A stretch of 57,620 bases of DNA from Pseudomonadota bacterium (lineage in GTDB: Bacteria > Pseudomonadota > Gammaproteobacteria > Acidiferrobacterales > UBA6901), in contig JAJYEK010000010.1 of NCBI GenBank assembly GCA_021785795.1, positions 1-57,620 of the forward strand. The letters are read 5' to 3'. The notes under the pieces are model-generated. The model saw only the letters and a program-made list of their open reading frames with translations. It was not told the origin of the DNA and ran no database searches. Positions within the stretch are counted from its first letter, which is position 1. Every line of letters starts with the position of its first letter. Shown here in pieces: positions 9,130 to 17,603 of this stretch. The translations under genes and the position numbers were made by a program.

Positions 9130-10197
9130 ATGCCTGCCGACCTCGACTCCGGCATCGTCAACGCGCTGGTGGCGGCCCTGCTGTTTGGCGCCAGCGTGCC
9201 GCTCGCCAAGCTGCTGGCGGGAGAGATGGACCCGGCACTGCTCGCCGGCCTGCTCTATCTCGGTTCGGGAACGGCGCTGCTCGGCTTTCGGGCGCTGCGC
9301 CAACTGCTGTCGGGCGAGACAGAACGGCGCGAATCCCGGGTCACGCGCGCGGATCTGCCGGTACTGGCGGCGGCAATCCTGTCCGGCGGCATCGTGGCGC
9401 CGCTGCTGTTCGTGACCGGACTGCGCCTGGCGAGCGGCGCCACCGCTTCCCTCCTGCTGAATTTCGAGAATGTCCTCACGGCGCTGCTCGCCTGGTTCGT
9501 ATTCCGCGAGAATTTTGACCGGCGCATCGCCCTCGGCATGGCGGCAATTGTTGCTGCGGGCGCCCTGCTGGCCTGGCCCGGGGCGGGCCGGGCGCAGGGC
9601 AACGCCTGGGGCATGCTCGCGGTGGTCGGCGCCTGCCTCGGCTGGGCGATCGACAACAACCTGACGCGCCGGATCTCCGGACGCGACCCGGTACATATAG
9701 CGGCTGCCAAGGGCCTGGTCGCAGGCAGCGTCAACATCGGCATAGGCCTGTTCCGCGGCGCGGCGCTTCCGCACTATGCCGGGATCGCCAGCGCCCTCGC
9801 CGTCGGGGCGGCCGGCTACGGCTTCAGTCTCATGTTCTACGTGCTGGCGCTGCGCCGGATCGGGGCAGCCCGCACCGGCGCCTACTTCGCACTCGCACCC
9901 TTCGTTGGTGCCGGCGCCGCCATTGCGTTTCTGCAGGAGCGTCCGGCTGCGCTGTTCTGGCCAGCAACCGCGCTCATGGCCATCGGCGTCTGGCTGCACC
10001 TGAGTGAGCGCCACGAGCATGACCACCGTCATGAGGCTCTGACACACGACCATGGACACAGGCACGACGAACATCACCAGCATGCCCATGACTTCCCGTG
10101 GGACGGGCACGAGCCCCACGCGCACCGGCACTACCACCCGCCACTGTCCCATAGTCACCAGCACTACCCCGATCTCCATCACCGCCACCGGCACTGA
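9130..10197 (+). CDS. EamA/DMT-family transporter with histidine-rich C-terminal tail
   Basis: 355 residues. About ten hydrophobic segments form two EamA repeats; typical pieces are LVAALLFGASVPLAKLLAG, ASLLLNFENVLTALLAWFVF, WGMLAVVGACLGWAIDNN and GAYFALAPFVGAGAAIAFL. The last ~66 residues are hydrophilic and contain about 25 histidines in HxH patterns (HEHDHRH, HDHGHRHDEHHQHAH, ending HHRHRH), a probable metal-binding cytoplasmic tail. Family members export amino acids or other metabolites. The tail suggests metal sensing, storage or transport, but substrate is unknown. Confidence 0.82.
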   Translation: MPADLDSGIVNALVAALLFGASVPLAKLLAGEMDPALLAGLLYLGSGTALLGFRALRQLLSGETERRESRVTRADLPVLAAAILSGGIVAPLLFVTGLRLASGATASLLLNFENVLTALLAWFVFRENFDRRIALGMAAIVAAGALLAWPGAGRAQGNAWGMLAVVGACLGWAIDNNLTRRISGRDPVHIAAAKGLVAGSVNIGIGLFRGAALPHYAGIASALAVGAAGYGFSLMFYVLALRRIGAARTGAYFALAPFVGAGAAIAFLQERPAALFWPATALMAIGVWLHLSERHEHDHRHEALTHDHGHRHDEHHQHAHDFPWDGHEPHAHRHYHPPLSHSHQHYPDLHHRHRH

Positions 10198-10293
10198 GTC
10201 CATGATGTCCCGGCGCCAACGGCCGACTGGCACAAGGTAGCCGGGATAATTCCGCCCTCCCGGCTTCCGCGACCCGCCTGGAGGCGGTGCGCC

Positions 10294-10775
10294 TCACGCC
10301 ACCTCATCGATCGCTGTCAGTCCGGCGTTCACCTTGCGCGTGCCGTCGAGGCGCAGCGATTGCACGCCCTCCCTGATCGCACCGGCGCGCAAGACGGCGA
10401 AGCCGGTGTCGGTGCCGATAAGACTGTGCAGCACGGATGACTGCGGCTGGCGCCGATTCGACCGAGCCGGAAGTGACCGCGAAAGCGGCAGAATTTTCTG
10501 CCGCGAGGCGTAGGCGTAAGAGACGATGCCGGAGACCATTGCGATATCGATACAGGGGGGGATCAATGCGGCGGTATGGAATGCCGCTGCCCTCAGCAAG
10601 CCACGAGGCGAGGAATCGATACTGAGCGGCTTCCGGGCCGCGACGCGCTCTTGAAGTTCCGGCCGGCGGCAATCACCAGCGGATGGGAATCCGTCCAGGA
10701 ACGGGACCCACCGGATCGTAGGATGTCCTGCGCATCGGCAGCAGGCCTATGGACACAAGCGCGGAAGTGGACTCA
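10294..10775 (-). pseudogene. Decayed GspE/PilB-type secretion ATPase remnant
   Basis: On the minus strand, pieces of a GspE/PilB-like ATPase appear in order but in different frames: ALVSIGLLP followed by ADAQDILRS (about 10775-10720), SHPLVIAAGRNFKSA, LASWLAEGSGIPYRRIDPP, then a frame change at a run of seven C (10555-10561) to IDIAMVSGIVSYAYASRQKILPLS, and finally the family C-terminus REGVQSLRLDGTRKVNAGLTAIDEVA ending at the stop at 10294. The N-domain matches the MshEN/T2SSE_N type and the tail matches the end of the ATPase domain; the whole nucleotide-binding core is missing. Interpretation as internal deletion plus frameshifts is mine. The 5' boundary is approximate. Confidence 0.65.
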
Positions 10776-10930
10776 TCGCGGGTCGGCCGCCGTTCTGCCG
10801 TCCGTGAGGTTTGCGCTGCCCGCCGACACCCACATTTCCTGCTCCGTTGCCACAGCAGGGCCTGCCGCGCCCCTATGCCGCCCGGCCGGCCAATAGCCGG
10901 ACAGAAGGCACTTCGATTGATGGCCCCGAT

Positions 10931-11353
10931 TCAGGGCACCACGCCGCTTCGGCCTTCCGCGCCATCGCGGCTTCGCCGCACCTGAACCCAGAACTCGGCA
11001 CCACTCAGGATGAGCAGGACGACTGCGACCAGCCACAGCAGCACATAGCCATGCGCCGGGAGGGGCAGGCCGCCATGCACCAGCCACGCACCCAGCACGC
11101 CGCCGGTGCAGATCTTGATGCAGATTGCCCCGCCCGGGCTGAGACCGGCAATTCCCAGAATCCGGTGGAAACGCTCCGCGAGCAGAGCCAGGCCCACGCC
11201 GCACAGTACCGCACCCAGCACACTCGCATAGAACTGAGTCCCTGGCAGCGGAATGCCCAGCGCGCCAATCACAATGTCCGGGAAAAACAGCAGTCCGATC
11301 CCGAATATCATGTGGATCACCGCGTCAAAACCGAGTAAGGTCGATGCCTTCAT
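10931..11353 (-). CDS. Small four-helix membrane protein, function unknown
   Basis: 140 residues with four hydrophobic helices (about 5-27, 35-60, 70-95, 100-122): LLGFDAVIHMIFGIGLLFFP, YASVLGAVLCGVGLALLAE, GAICIKICTGGVLGAWLVHG, YVLLWLVAVVLLILSGAEF, with a charged C-terminus. It resembles uncharacterised bacterial DUF-type integral membrane proteins. Codon use and clean topology support a real gene. It stands alone between the ATPase remnant and the divergent protease gene. Confidence 0.65.
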   Translation of the reverse strand: MKASTLLGFDAVIHMIFGIGLLFFPDIVIGALGIPLPGTQFYASVLGAVLCGVGLALLAERFHRILGIAGLSPGGAICIKICTGGVLGAWLVHGGLPLPAHGYVLLWLVAVVLLILSGAEFWVQVRRSRDGAEGRSGVVP

Positions 11354-11662
11354 GTAACGATCCGTCCGCCGCTCCCCGCCCCCTGGCGAGCAGCCGGTCC
11401 TTTGTTGTGGTATGCAATCTTTGCTAACTATAGCGCCCCAGGAGCAAAGGGGCAGGGTCGCAGGCGCAATTCATGCAGCGCCGTGGATCCGCGGCCAGCG
11501 CGCCCGTTAGGCGCCGGCCTATTGCCGGTTACGCCGCCCCCCGACCATTCTGCCGGGTCCGGGACCCCGGCCAGCCGCTGAATTGATCACCCGTCTCCGC
11601 AATTTTCATTTAAGTTTCAGTCACTTGCGACGTTGCGCGTGCACGATGGCCATCCTGCCCGC
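11354..11662. other. Intergenic region, no gene seen
   Basis: Divergent spacer between the small membrane protein and the S41 protease. No coding sequence, tRNA or repeat is supported here. Confidence 0.5.
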
Positions 11663-11690
11663 TTCAATTTCCGCGACACAAGGGTATAGT
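11663..11690 (+). promoter_or_regulatory. Weak candidate promoter of the S41 protease gene
   Basis: A good -10 TATAGT (11685-11690) is preceded by TTCAAT (11663-11668) at 16 bases, a poor -35. The start codon is 125 bases further on. Weak match. Confidence 0.3.
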
Positions 11691-11814
11691 AGCGACGCCC
11701 GGTGCGGATCGATTCCCGGCATTCGCAGCCGATCCGTCGCTGCGGCGTAGACAATACCCTGTTCGGGTGGACCGTGTCCCGACCCGCACACCCCTGGGTT
11801 AACGAGAAGAAGAC

Positions 11815-13083
11815 ATGACTCCACAGCATTCCTCGCACCGGCTGCGGCTGGCTGTTGCCCTGCTGCTGATTTTCGTGTTTGGATTTGTAACCGGAGTCGC
11901 CGTCGATCGACATACTGTTTCCGATATCATCCAGGCGTGCACCGTTCCCCGCAAGGCGGTTCCGGACTTCCGTCTGATGGCCGAGGCCTGGAATACGATC
12001 CAGCACCATTATGTCGACCGCGCCGCGATCAAGCCGCGCCGCATTGCCTATGGCGCCATTGCCGGCATGGTAAATTCCCTCGGCGACACCGACCACAGCA
12101 CTTTCCTCACGCCAAACATGGTGCACGAGGAGCGGGAATCGCTGCGCGGGCAGTTTGCTGGGATCGGCGTCGAAGTCCAGATGAAGAACCGGCGGCTCGT
12201 CATCGTGGCGCCGATCGACGGATCGCCCGCACAGAAGGCAGGCCTGCAGGCAGGCGATGTCATTCTCGAGGTGAACGGCAAGAACATCGGCGGCCAGCCG
12301 ATCAACAAGGTGGTGGGTGAAATAAAGGGACCGCCGGGCACACACGTATCGCTCACGGTCCTCAATCCGAAGACCGGAAAGCTGCGCCAGTATCACCTGG
12401 TCCGGGCACATATCCGCCTGAGCAGCGTGACCTGGCAGATGCTGCCGGGAACCCACATCGCACACGTGCGCATCGCACTGTTCAGCAAGGGGACGGCAAA
12501 AGCGCTTGCCAAGGCACTGGACGCAGCGCAGGCCCAGGGCGCGAGGGCCGTCATACTGGATCTGCGCAACGATCCCGGCGGCCTGTTCGATGAAGCAATT
12601 GATACTGCCAGCCTGTTCATCCAGAACGGCAATGTACTGCTCGAGAAAAACGTACACGGTCAGATACACAGCGTGCCAGTGCGACCGGGCCCGCCCAAGT
12701 TCATGCTGCCGATGGAAGTGCTCGTCAATTCCGGTACCGCCAGCGCAGCCGAGATCGTTGCCGGTGCGCTGCGTGACGCGGGCCGCGCCAAGTTGGTCGG
12801 ACAGACCACGTTCGGCACCGGGACAGTACTCGAATCCTACCCGCTGTCCGACGGATCAGCTCTGGTGTTGGCCGTACAGGAATGGCTCACTCCGCATGGC
12901 CACAGCTTCTGGCATCACGGCATAACACCGAACTACGTCGTGGCGCTTCCGGCAGGTGTCAGCCCGCTGCAACCGGAAGCCGAGCGCGGCATGACCCCAC
13001 AGGCGCTGCGGCGCAGCCGGGATACACAGCTGCTGCGCGCGGTCGGACTGCTGAGCGCGCATCCCCACCCCCGGCACAGCTGA
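11815..13083 (+). CDS. S41 C-terminal-processing peptidase homologue lacking the catalytic lysine
   Basis: 422 residues. N-terminal membrane anchor/signal (LAVALLLIFVFGFVTGVAV, about residues 11-30), a PDZ domain (FAGIGVEVQMKNRRLVIVAPIDGSPAQKAGLQAGDVILEV split over residues ~118-160) and the S41 core: ILDLRNDPGG, the serine segment NSGTASAAEIVAGAL (Ser310) and GQTTFGTGTV. In CtpA/Prc enzymes the last motif is TFGKG and its Lys, 25 residues after the serine, is the general base; here that position is Thr335. Related sequences with FGTGTVL seem to exist, so this may be a subgroup with altered or no proteolysis. Likely periplasmic. The next gene follows after 75 bases on the same strand. Confidence 0.85.
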   Translation: MTPQHSSHRLRLAVALLLIFVFGFVTGVAVDRHTVSDIIQACTVPRKAVPDFRLMAEAWNTIQHHYVDRAAIKPRRIAYGAIAGMVNSLGDTDHSTFLTPNMVHEERESLRGQFAGIGVEVQMKNRRLVIVAPIDGSPAQKAGLQAGDVILEVNGKNIGGQPINKVVGEIKGPPGTHVSLTVLNPKTGKLRQYHLVRAHIRLSSVTWQMLPGTHIAHVRIALFSKGTAKALAKALDAAQAQGARAVILDLRNDPGGLFDEAIDTASLFIQNGNVLLEKNVHGQIHSVPVRPGPPKFMLPMEVLVNSGTASAAEIVAGALRDAGRAKLVGQTTFGTGTVLESYPLSDGSALVLAVQEWLTPHGHSFWHHGITPNYVVALPAGVSPLQPEAERGMTPQALRRSRDTQLLRAVGLLSAHPHPRHS

Positions 13084-13158
13084 TGCCGACTGAAGCCGTG
13101 CGCTTTGCATTCCGGATGCCGGCACCGTAGTCTCGACAGTTGCCGGAGGGGAACCAGG

Positions 13159-14781
13159 ATGCCCAGCTCAATCTCTCGAGGCGGGGATGTATCGCTGTTT
13201 AGACCTCTGCGCGAGCCGCTTTATCGTGCGCTGTGGATCGCAACGGTCGCATCGAACGTGGGTTCCTGGATGCAGGACGTCGGGGCGGCATGGTTGATGA
13301 CCTCGATTGCGCCTTCGCCGGCCACAGTAGCACTGGTGCGTACGGCAAGCAGCCTGCCGATTTTTTTACTGGCGCTGCCGGCCGGCGCTCTGGCTGACGT
13401 CGTTGACCGCAGACGCCTGCTGCTCGCCACCCAGCTCTGGATGCTGGTCGCGGCGGCCACACTGGGGGCGCTCACGATAGCCGGACTGACGACACCGGGC
13501 GTTCTGCTGGCGATGACCTTCGCCCTGGGCCTGGGCAGCGCGCTCAACGCTCCCGCGTGGCAGGCGATCATTCCGGAACTCGTGCCCCAATCCCAGGTGA
13601 CCAACGCGGTTTCGCTCAACAGCACCAGCATGAACCTGGCGCGCGCCGTCGGCCCCGCGATAGGCGGCCTCCTCATCGGCGCTGCCGGACCCGGGATTAC
13701 CTTTCTCCTCAATGCCATGTCCTTCGGTGGGGTCATCGTTGTGCTGTACCGCTGGCGGCGGGCACCCGAGGCGAGCGTACTTCCGACTGAAAGGGTGATG
13801 GGGGCCATACGCGCGGGCCTGCGCTATGTGCGCCACACTCCGCCCGTACGCACGGTGCTCGCCCGATTTGCCGCCTTCATTCTTTTCGGCAGTGCCCTGT
13901 GGAGCCTGCTACCGGCTGTGGCGCGCTTCGAATTCAACCGCGGTCCGGGCGGCTACGGAATCATGCTGGCATCATTCGGGTTCGGCGCGGTATCGATTGC
14001 CACGCTGCTACCGCGGCTGCGGGCACGGACAAACATCGACACGTTCCTCACCGTGGCAACCCTGGTGTTTGCCGCCGGACTGGTAATGCTGGCATGGGTC
14101 CGGCGGTACGTGGTTGCCGACCTGGCTGTCTTCGGTTGCGGAGCCGCATGGATCTCCCTGATCTCGACTTTCAACTCCCGCATCCAGGCGGTGGCACCGT
14201 CCTGGGTGCGTGGACGCGCGCTTGCGGTCTCGATCCTCGTGTTTTTCGGAGGCATGTCGATCGGCAGCGCATTCTGGGGCTATATCGCATCGCTGTGGGG
14301 CATACCGGCGGCACTCACCGGCGCAGCCGCATGCACCTGCCTCGGTTTGCTGGCAACGCGGCATCTGCGCCTGCACGGAATCGATCGGGTCGACCTCACC
14401 CCTTCCTTCCACTGGCCGATGCCGCAGCCAGCGAGCGAACCGCAGCCGGAACGCGGCCCGGTCGTCGTAACCGTGGAATACCGGATCGACCCGCAGCACA
14501 AGACTGAATTTATGGAGGCAATGCAGCCGGTGGGCCGCATCCGGCGGCGCGACGGCGCGATCAGCTGGACGGTGCTCGGGGACGTCGCCGATCCCAGCCG
14601 GTATACCGAGGCATTCGTGGTTGAGTCCTGGATTGAACATCTGCGCCAACACGTACGCGTGACCCGGTCTGACCGGCATATCCTCGATCGTGCGCGCTCG
14701 TACCACGTCGCGCCGTCACCACCGGTGGTCACGCACTACCTGGTCGAACCTCCGCCCGAAGCCAAACGCACCGCCCGTTGA
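13159..14781 (+). CDS. MFS exporter (MFS_3/DUF894 type) with C-terminal soluble domain
   Basis: 540 residues; ATG 13159 chosen because GGAGGGG lies just upstream, discarding 18 upstream codons. The N-terminal ~400 residues form a 12-helix major facilitator of the enterobactin-exporter-like type: FRPLREPLYRALWIATVASNVGSWMQDVGAAWLM, ALPAGALADVVDRRRLLL, NAPAWQAIIPELVPQSQVTNAVSLNS. The last ~125 residues (VVVTVEYRIDPQHKTEFMEAM onward, WTVLGDVADPSRYTEAFVVESW) form a soluble ABM-like domain, as often seen in this family. Substrate unknown. It converges on tusA. Confidence 0.85.
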   Translation: MPSSISRGGDVSLFRPLREPLYRALWIATVASNVGSWMQDVGAAWLMTSIAPSPATVALVRTASSLPIFLLALPAGALADVVDRRRLLLATQLWMLVAAATLGALTIAGLTTPGVLLAMTFALGLGSALNAPAWQAIIPELVPQSQVTNAVSLNSTSMNLARAVGPAIGGLLIGAAGPGITFLLNAMSFGGVIVVLYRWRRAPEASVLPTERVMGAIRAGLRYVRHTPPVRTVLARFAAFILFGSALWSLLPAVARFEFNRGPGGYGIMLASFGFGAVSIATLLPRLRARTNIDTFLTVATLVFAAGLVMLAWVRRYVVADLAVFGCGAAWISLISTFNSRIQAVAPSWVRGRALAVSILVFFGGMSIGSAFWGYIASLWGIPAALTGAAACTCLGLLATRHLRLHGIDRVDLTPSFHWPMPQPASEPQPERGPVVVTVEYRIDPQHKTEFMEAMQPVGRIRRRDGAISWTVLGDVADPSRYTEAFVVESWIEHLRQHVRVTRSDRHILDRARSYHVAPSPPVVTHYLVEPPPEAKRTAR

Positions 14782-14803
14782 CCGCCAGGCGGTAGCGCCG
14801 CAG

Positions 14804-15043
14804 TCAGCGCCGTTTGCGGATGAAGTAATGCAGCACGCCCGCGCGCTCTTCCTGGGCAAGCAGTTCGTTGCCGGTGCGGCTGCACCACAGGGGTATGTCC
14901 ATGCGCGACCCGATGTCGGTGGCGATGAGCTCCAAGACCTCGCCGGGTTTCATCCGACGCGCAGCGCGGGTCACCTCGAGAAGTGGCGTAGGGCAGCACG
15001 TTCCGCTCGTGTCTACGGTCAGATCGACCCGGATCCCGTCCAT
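14804..15043 (-). CDS. tusA: TusA/SirA-family sulfur carrier protein
   Basis: 79 residues from ATG 15043, preceded by GGGGAGGG in the transcript. The CPxP sulfur-carrier motif is GTCCPTPLLEVTRAA (residues ~16-30), followed by KPGEVLELIATDIGSRMDIPLWCSRTGNELL and a basic C-terminus. TusA relays persulfide sulfur; in sulfur oxidisers it feeds the Dsr or Hdr-like cytoplasmic routes. An extra cysteine directly precedes the conserved one. It lies near, but not clearly in an operon with, pgl-sulP-tsdA. Confidence 0.85.
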   Translation of the reverse strand: MDGIRVDLTVDTSGTCCPTPLLEVTRAARRMKPGEVLELIATDIGSRMDIPLWCSRTGNELLAQEERAGVLHYFIRKRR

Positions 15044-15110
15044 CGCGACAACCCTCCCCGCTGCACCGGTACGAACCTGGGCGGGCGGCGGACACCCATC
15101 CGGCCCGAGG

Positions 15111-15293
15111 TCAGCCGAGATAGTTACGGGTAAACCGCCGTACCGCACTCGCGCCAATAGCGCCAAGCACAATGCCCGTCACCAGTCCTTCAAAATTGCC
15201 TAGCCCGCTGAACAGCAAGCCCCAACTTAGGTGTGCCGGAAAATCCCAGAAATCGATGCATCGGCAAGCATTCCTGGTCTGAATGCTATTCAG
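15111..15293 (-). other. Possible small hydrophobic ORF or gene remnant upstream of tusA
   Basis: An open minus-strand frame of up to 60 codons (from a CTG at 15293; no ATG) ends with WDFPAHLSWGLLFSGLG then NFEGLVTGIVLGAIGASAVRRFTRNYLG. One or two membrane-like segments and a basic end look protein-like, but no proper start codon or ribosome-binding site is visible. It could be a remnant of a membrane protein gene or a small protein with a rare start. Not recognised. Confidence 0.25.
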
Positions 15294-15306
15294 TTATAGT
15301 CCAAGA

Positions 15307-16029
15307 TTATGGCCCCAGCGCCCCCCAGGCCTGAGGCTCGAGCAACACGTCCACACCCGGCGCTGGGCGAATTGCACCGATGGGCAGATCGGCTCCGGAC
15401 CGCCAAGCGGCTATCGCCGCGCGTTTTGCCGCGCCGATGACAAGAACCATGACCGTACGCGCGGCACTCAGGCGTGCGGCACTCAGGGTCACGCGTTGGG
15501 GCGGCGGCTTGGGCGCATCCTCGACGGCCAACGCCGCCGGACCGTCCGGCTGGAGGCCCCAATCGTCGGCACCGGGGAACAGGCTCGCCGTGTGACCATC
15601 CTCTCCCATGCCGAGCAGCACCAGATCGAAGTCGCCGATTCCGCGAAGCGTTGCGGCGTAGGCCTGCGCCGCCATCGTCGCGTCCTGTGCGCATACAATG
15701 CCGTGTATCTGTCCGGACGGAATTGGAACATGATTTAGAAACGTCTCGGACGCCATGGTGCTGTTCCGGTCAGGATGGCCGTCGGGCAGGCAGCGCTCAT
15801 CGCCGAAATAGACATGCCACGTACTCCAGCGCGTGTCCACCGCGGGCAGCTGGGCATAGAGCGCGCGAGGTGTCGCGCCGCCCGCAAGCACGACGCGGAA
15901 CGCGCCACGTTCCGATACCGCTTCGCGGGCAATACGCCCGATCGCGCGCGCCGCGCCTGCGTACAGGGCTGCAGCATCCGGATAGAGATGCCAGCGTACG
16001 GTCTGCCGACTGGCTGGCGCCGGATTCAT
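15307..16029 (-). CDS. pgl: 6-phosphogluconolactonase
   Basis: 240 residues. Hydrolyses 6-phosphogluconolactone in the oxidative pentose-phosphate pathway. Family signatures: VVLAGGATPRALYAQL, YFGDERCLPDGHPDRNSTMA, FDLVLLGMGEDGHTASLFPG, and a late VLVIGAAKRAAI helix. Its ATG overlaps the sulP stop codon (ATGA), so translation is probably coupled. A gnd homologue lies at the other end of the same minus-strand cluster. Confidence 0.93.
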   Translation of the reverse strand: MNPAPASRQTVRWHLYPDAAALYAGAARAIGRIAREAVSERGAFRVVLAGGATPRALYAQLPAVDTRWSTWHVYFGDERCLPDGHPDRNSTMASETFLNHVPIPSGQIHGIVCAQDATMAAQAYAATLRGIGDFDLVLLGMGEDGHTASLFPGADDWGLQPDGPAALAVEDAPKPPPQRVTLSAARLSAARTVMVLVIGAAKRAAIAAWRSGADLPIGAIRPAPGVDVLLEPQAWGALGP

Positions 16030-17603
16030 CCCTCTTCCGCGCCCCCCGACAGTACGAGGCTTCCGCCACGCTCGCGCCAGCGAGCCTGCTCGCGGCGCAG
16101 CATGGCAAAGCCGTCGGCGTCAATGTAGCCGACGTCGCGCAGATCGACATCGATGCTGCCCCTGAATCCACATTCCTCGCCCAGCGCCCGCAGCACGGCA
16201 GCAACCCGCTGGGCGGAAGCAAAGAACACGTTGCCATCGAGATGGACACAGGTTCCGTCCGGAGTCTTCTCCACGCGGATCGCAGGGCGAGAGGCCTTCG
16301 ACAGATAGCCCGCAAGCGGCGCCAGGACACCGATAATCACTGCATCCTGCAGGCCGCCCACCACGCCGGCGACAATGACTGCCGCCACCAGCACAGCATG
16401 GCCCACCCCGATCTGCCACTGCGCCTGAAGCTTGCGCAGGTCTATGAGCCCCACTCCGACCAGGACCAGCACGCCGGCCATAGCGGGATCCGGAATCTCC
16501 GCGAGAAACCGGCTGCCCAGAGCGGCTGCAGCGATCATGATGAATGCCGACATCACCGCCGCCATCTGCGTCTGCGCGCCGGCACGGGCATGCGCACGGG
16601 ACCGGTTGAATGAGCCCGACCCGGCGAAACCGGAAGCAAAGGCCGCCGTGACATTCGCCAGTCCCTGGGCCCGGATCTCGCGGCCGAGATCGATGCGCTG
16701 TCCAGAGTCATCGGCGAGTGTGCGCGCAATCACGACGGACTGGACCAGTCCGAGATAGGCGATCGTCAGCATGCCGGGAAGCATCGCTGGGATTGCGGCC
16801 AGCATGCGCGGCCCGAAATCCGGCAACGACAGCGCTGGCCAGCCGACTGGCAGCCGACCGACAACCAGGAAATCCATGGTTGCGGATCCGTAGAGCGCAT
16901 CCAGCACGAGCGACAGGACGGTGCCGCCCAGCAACGCGATGAGCAAGGCCAGGCGCCGAACCCACAGCACCCTGGACCGTTGCGCGAACAGCCCGATACC
17001 CACCGTCACGGCGGCGACTGCAAGGTTCGGCGCGCGCGCCGCACCGGCCACAACCGCAGAATAGGCTGCCTCCCAGGCGGGAATACCGTAGGTCGGTACC
17101 TGTCCGAGCAGATAGGACGTCTGGGAGAGAACGATCGTGACGCCGACCACCGTCGTGATTCCGAGATCGGCAGAGGCAGGAAGATAGTCGAGGACAGCGT
17201 CGAGGCGTAGCGCGCCGAGCAGCCACTGCGCGGCACCGACAATCAGCGTCAGTGTCGCCACGTAGCGGACATAGTCGCCGCTGCCTGGCGCGGCGAATTG
17301 CGTCACCGTCGTGGCCAGCAGCAGGCACAGCGCGGTGTTCGGACCAGACAGTAACTGACGCGAAGAACCCCAGAGCGCAGCAACGACCACCGGCAGGAAC
17401 GCTGCATAGATGCCGTACTGCGCCGGCAGCCCGGCAAGCCGCGCGAGCACCACCGCCTGTGGCAGCATGATCCCTGCCGACACCACGGCCGCATACGCAT
17501 CGCTTCTCCAGGCACCGCTCGCGCGATAACCTGGCGCCCACTCCAGGAAAGGCAGCCCCAACCTTAGCCAGCGCTTGGCGCGACCTACCTGTTCAGCAGC
17601 CAT
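16026..17603 (-). CDS. SulP-family anion transporter with STAS domain
   Basis: 525 residues. SLC26/SulP architecture: N-terminal FLEWAPGYRASGAWRSDAYAAVVSAGIMLPQAVVLARLAGLP, about 12-14 membrane segments, the conserved GSGSFNRSRAHARAGAQTQMA region, and a C-terminal STAS domain (about 415-525, with VGYIDADGFAMLR). Members carry sulfate, bicarbonate or other anions. The first 19 bases overlap the 3' end of tsdA and its stop overlaps pgl, so it is translated with a thiosulfate dehydrogenase. Sulfate or another sulfur oxyanion is the natural guess, bicarbonate the alternative in an autotroph. Confidence 0.92.
   Translation of the reverse strand: MAAEQVGRAKRWLRLGLPFLEWAPGYRASGAWRSDAYAAVVSAGIMLPQAVVLARLAGLPAQYGIYAAFLPVVVAALWGSSRQLLSGPNTALCLLLATTVTQFAAPGSGDYVRYVATLTLIVGAAQWLLGALRLDAVLDYLPASADLGITTVVGVTIVLSQTSYLLGQVPTYGIPAWEAAYSAVVAGAARAPNLAVAAVTVGIGLFAQRSRVLWVRRLALLIALLGGTVLSLVLDALYGSATMDFLVVGRLPVGWPALSLPDFGPRMLAAIPAMLPGMLTIAYLGLVQSVVIARTLADDSGQRIDLGREIRAQGLANVTAAFASGFAGSGSFNRSRAHARAGAQTQMAAVMSAFIMIAAAALGSRFLAEIPDPAMAGVLVLVGVGLIDLRKLQAQWQIGVGHAVLVAAVIVAGVVGGLQDAVIIGVLAPLAGYLSKASRPAIRVEKTPDGTCVHLDGNVFFASAQRVAAVLRALGEECGFRGSIDVDLRDVGYIDADGFAMLRREQARWRERGGSLVLSGGAEEG

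Noticed and set aside
8866..10233. 455-codon minus-strand frame opposite the DMT transporter
   Set aside because: Valine/methionine-rich start is the reverse complement of the histidine tail; the plus-strand transporter is the real gene.
10931..11353. Membrane protein as part of the decayed ATPase locus
   Set aside because: Its frame is intact with clean topology and shows no similarity to secretion-system components, so it is kept as a separate gene.
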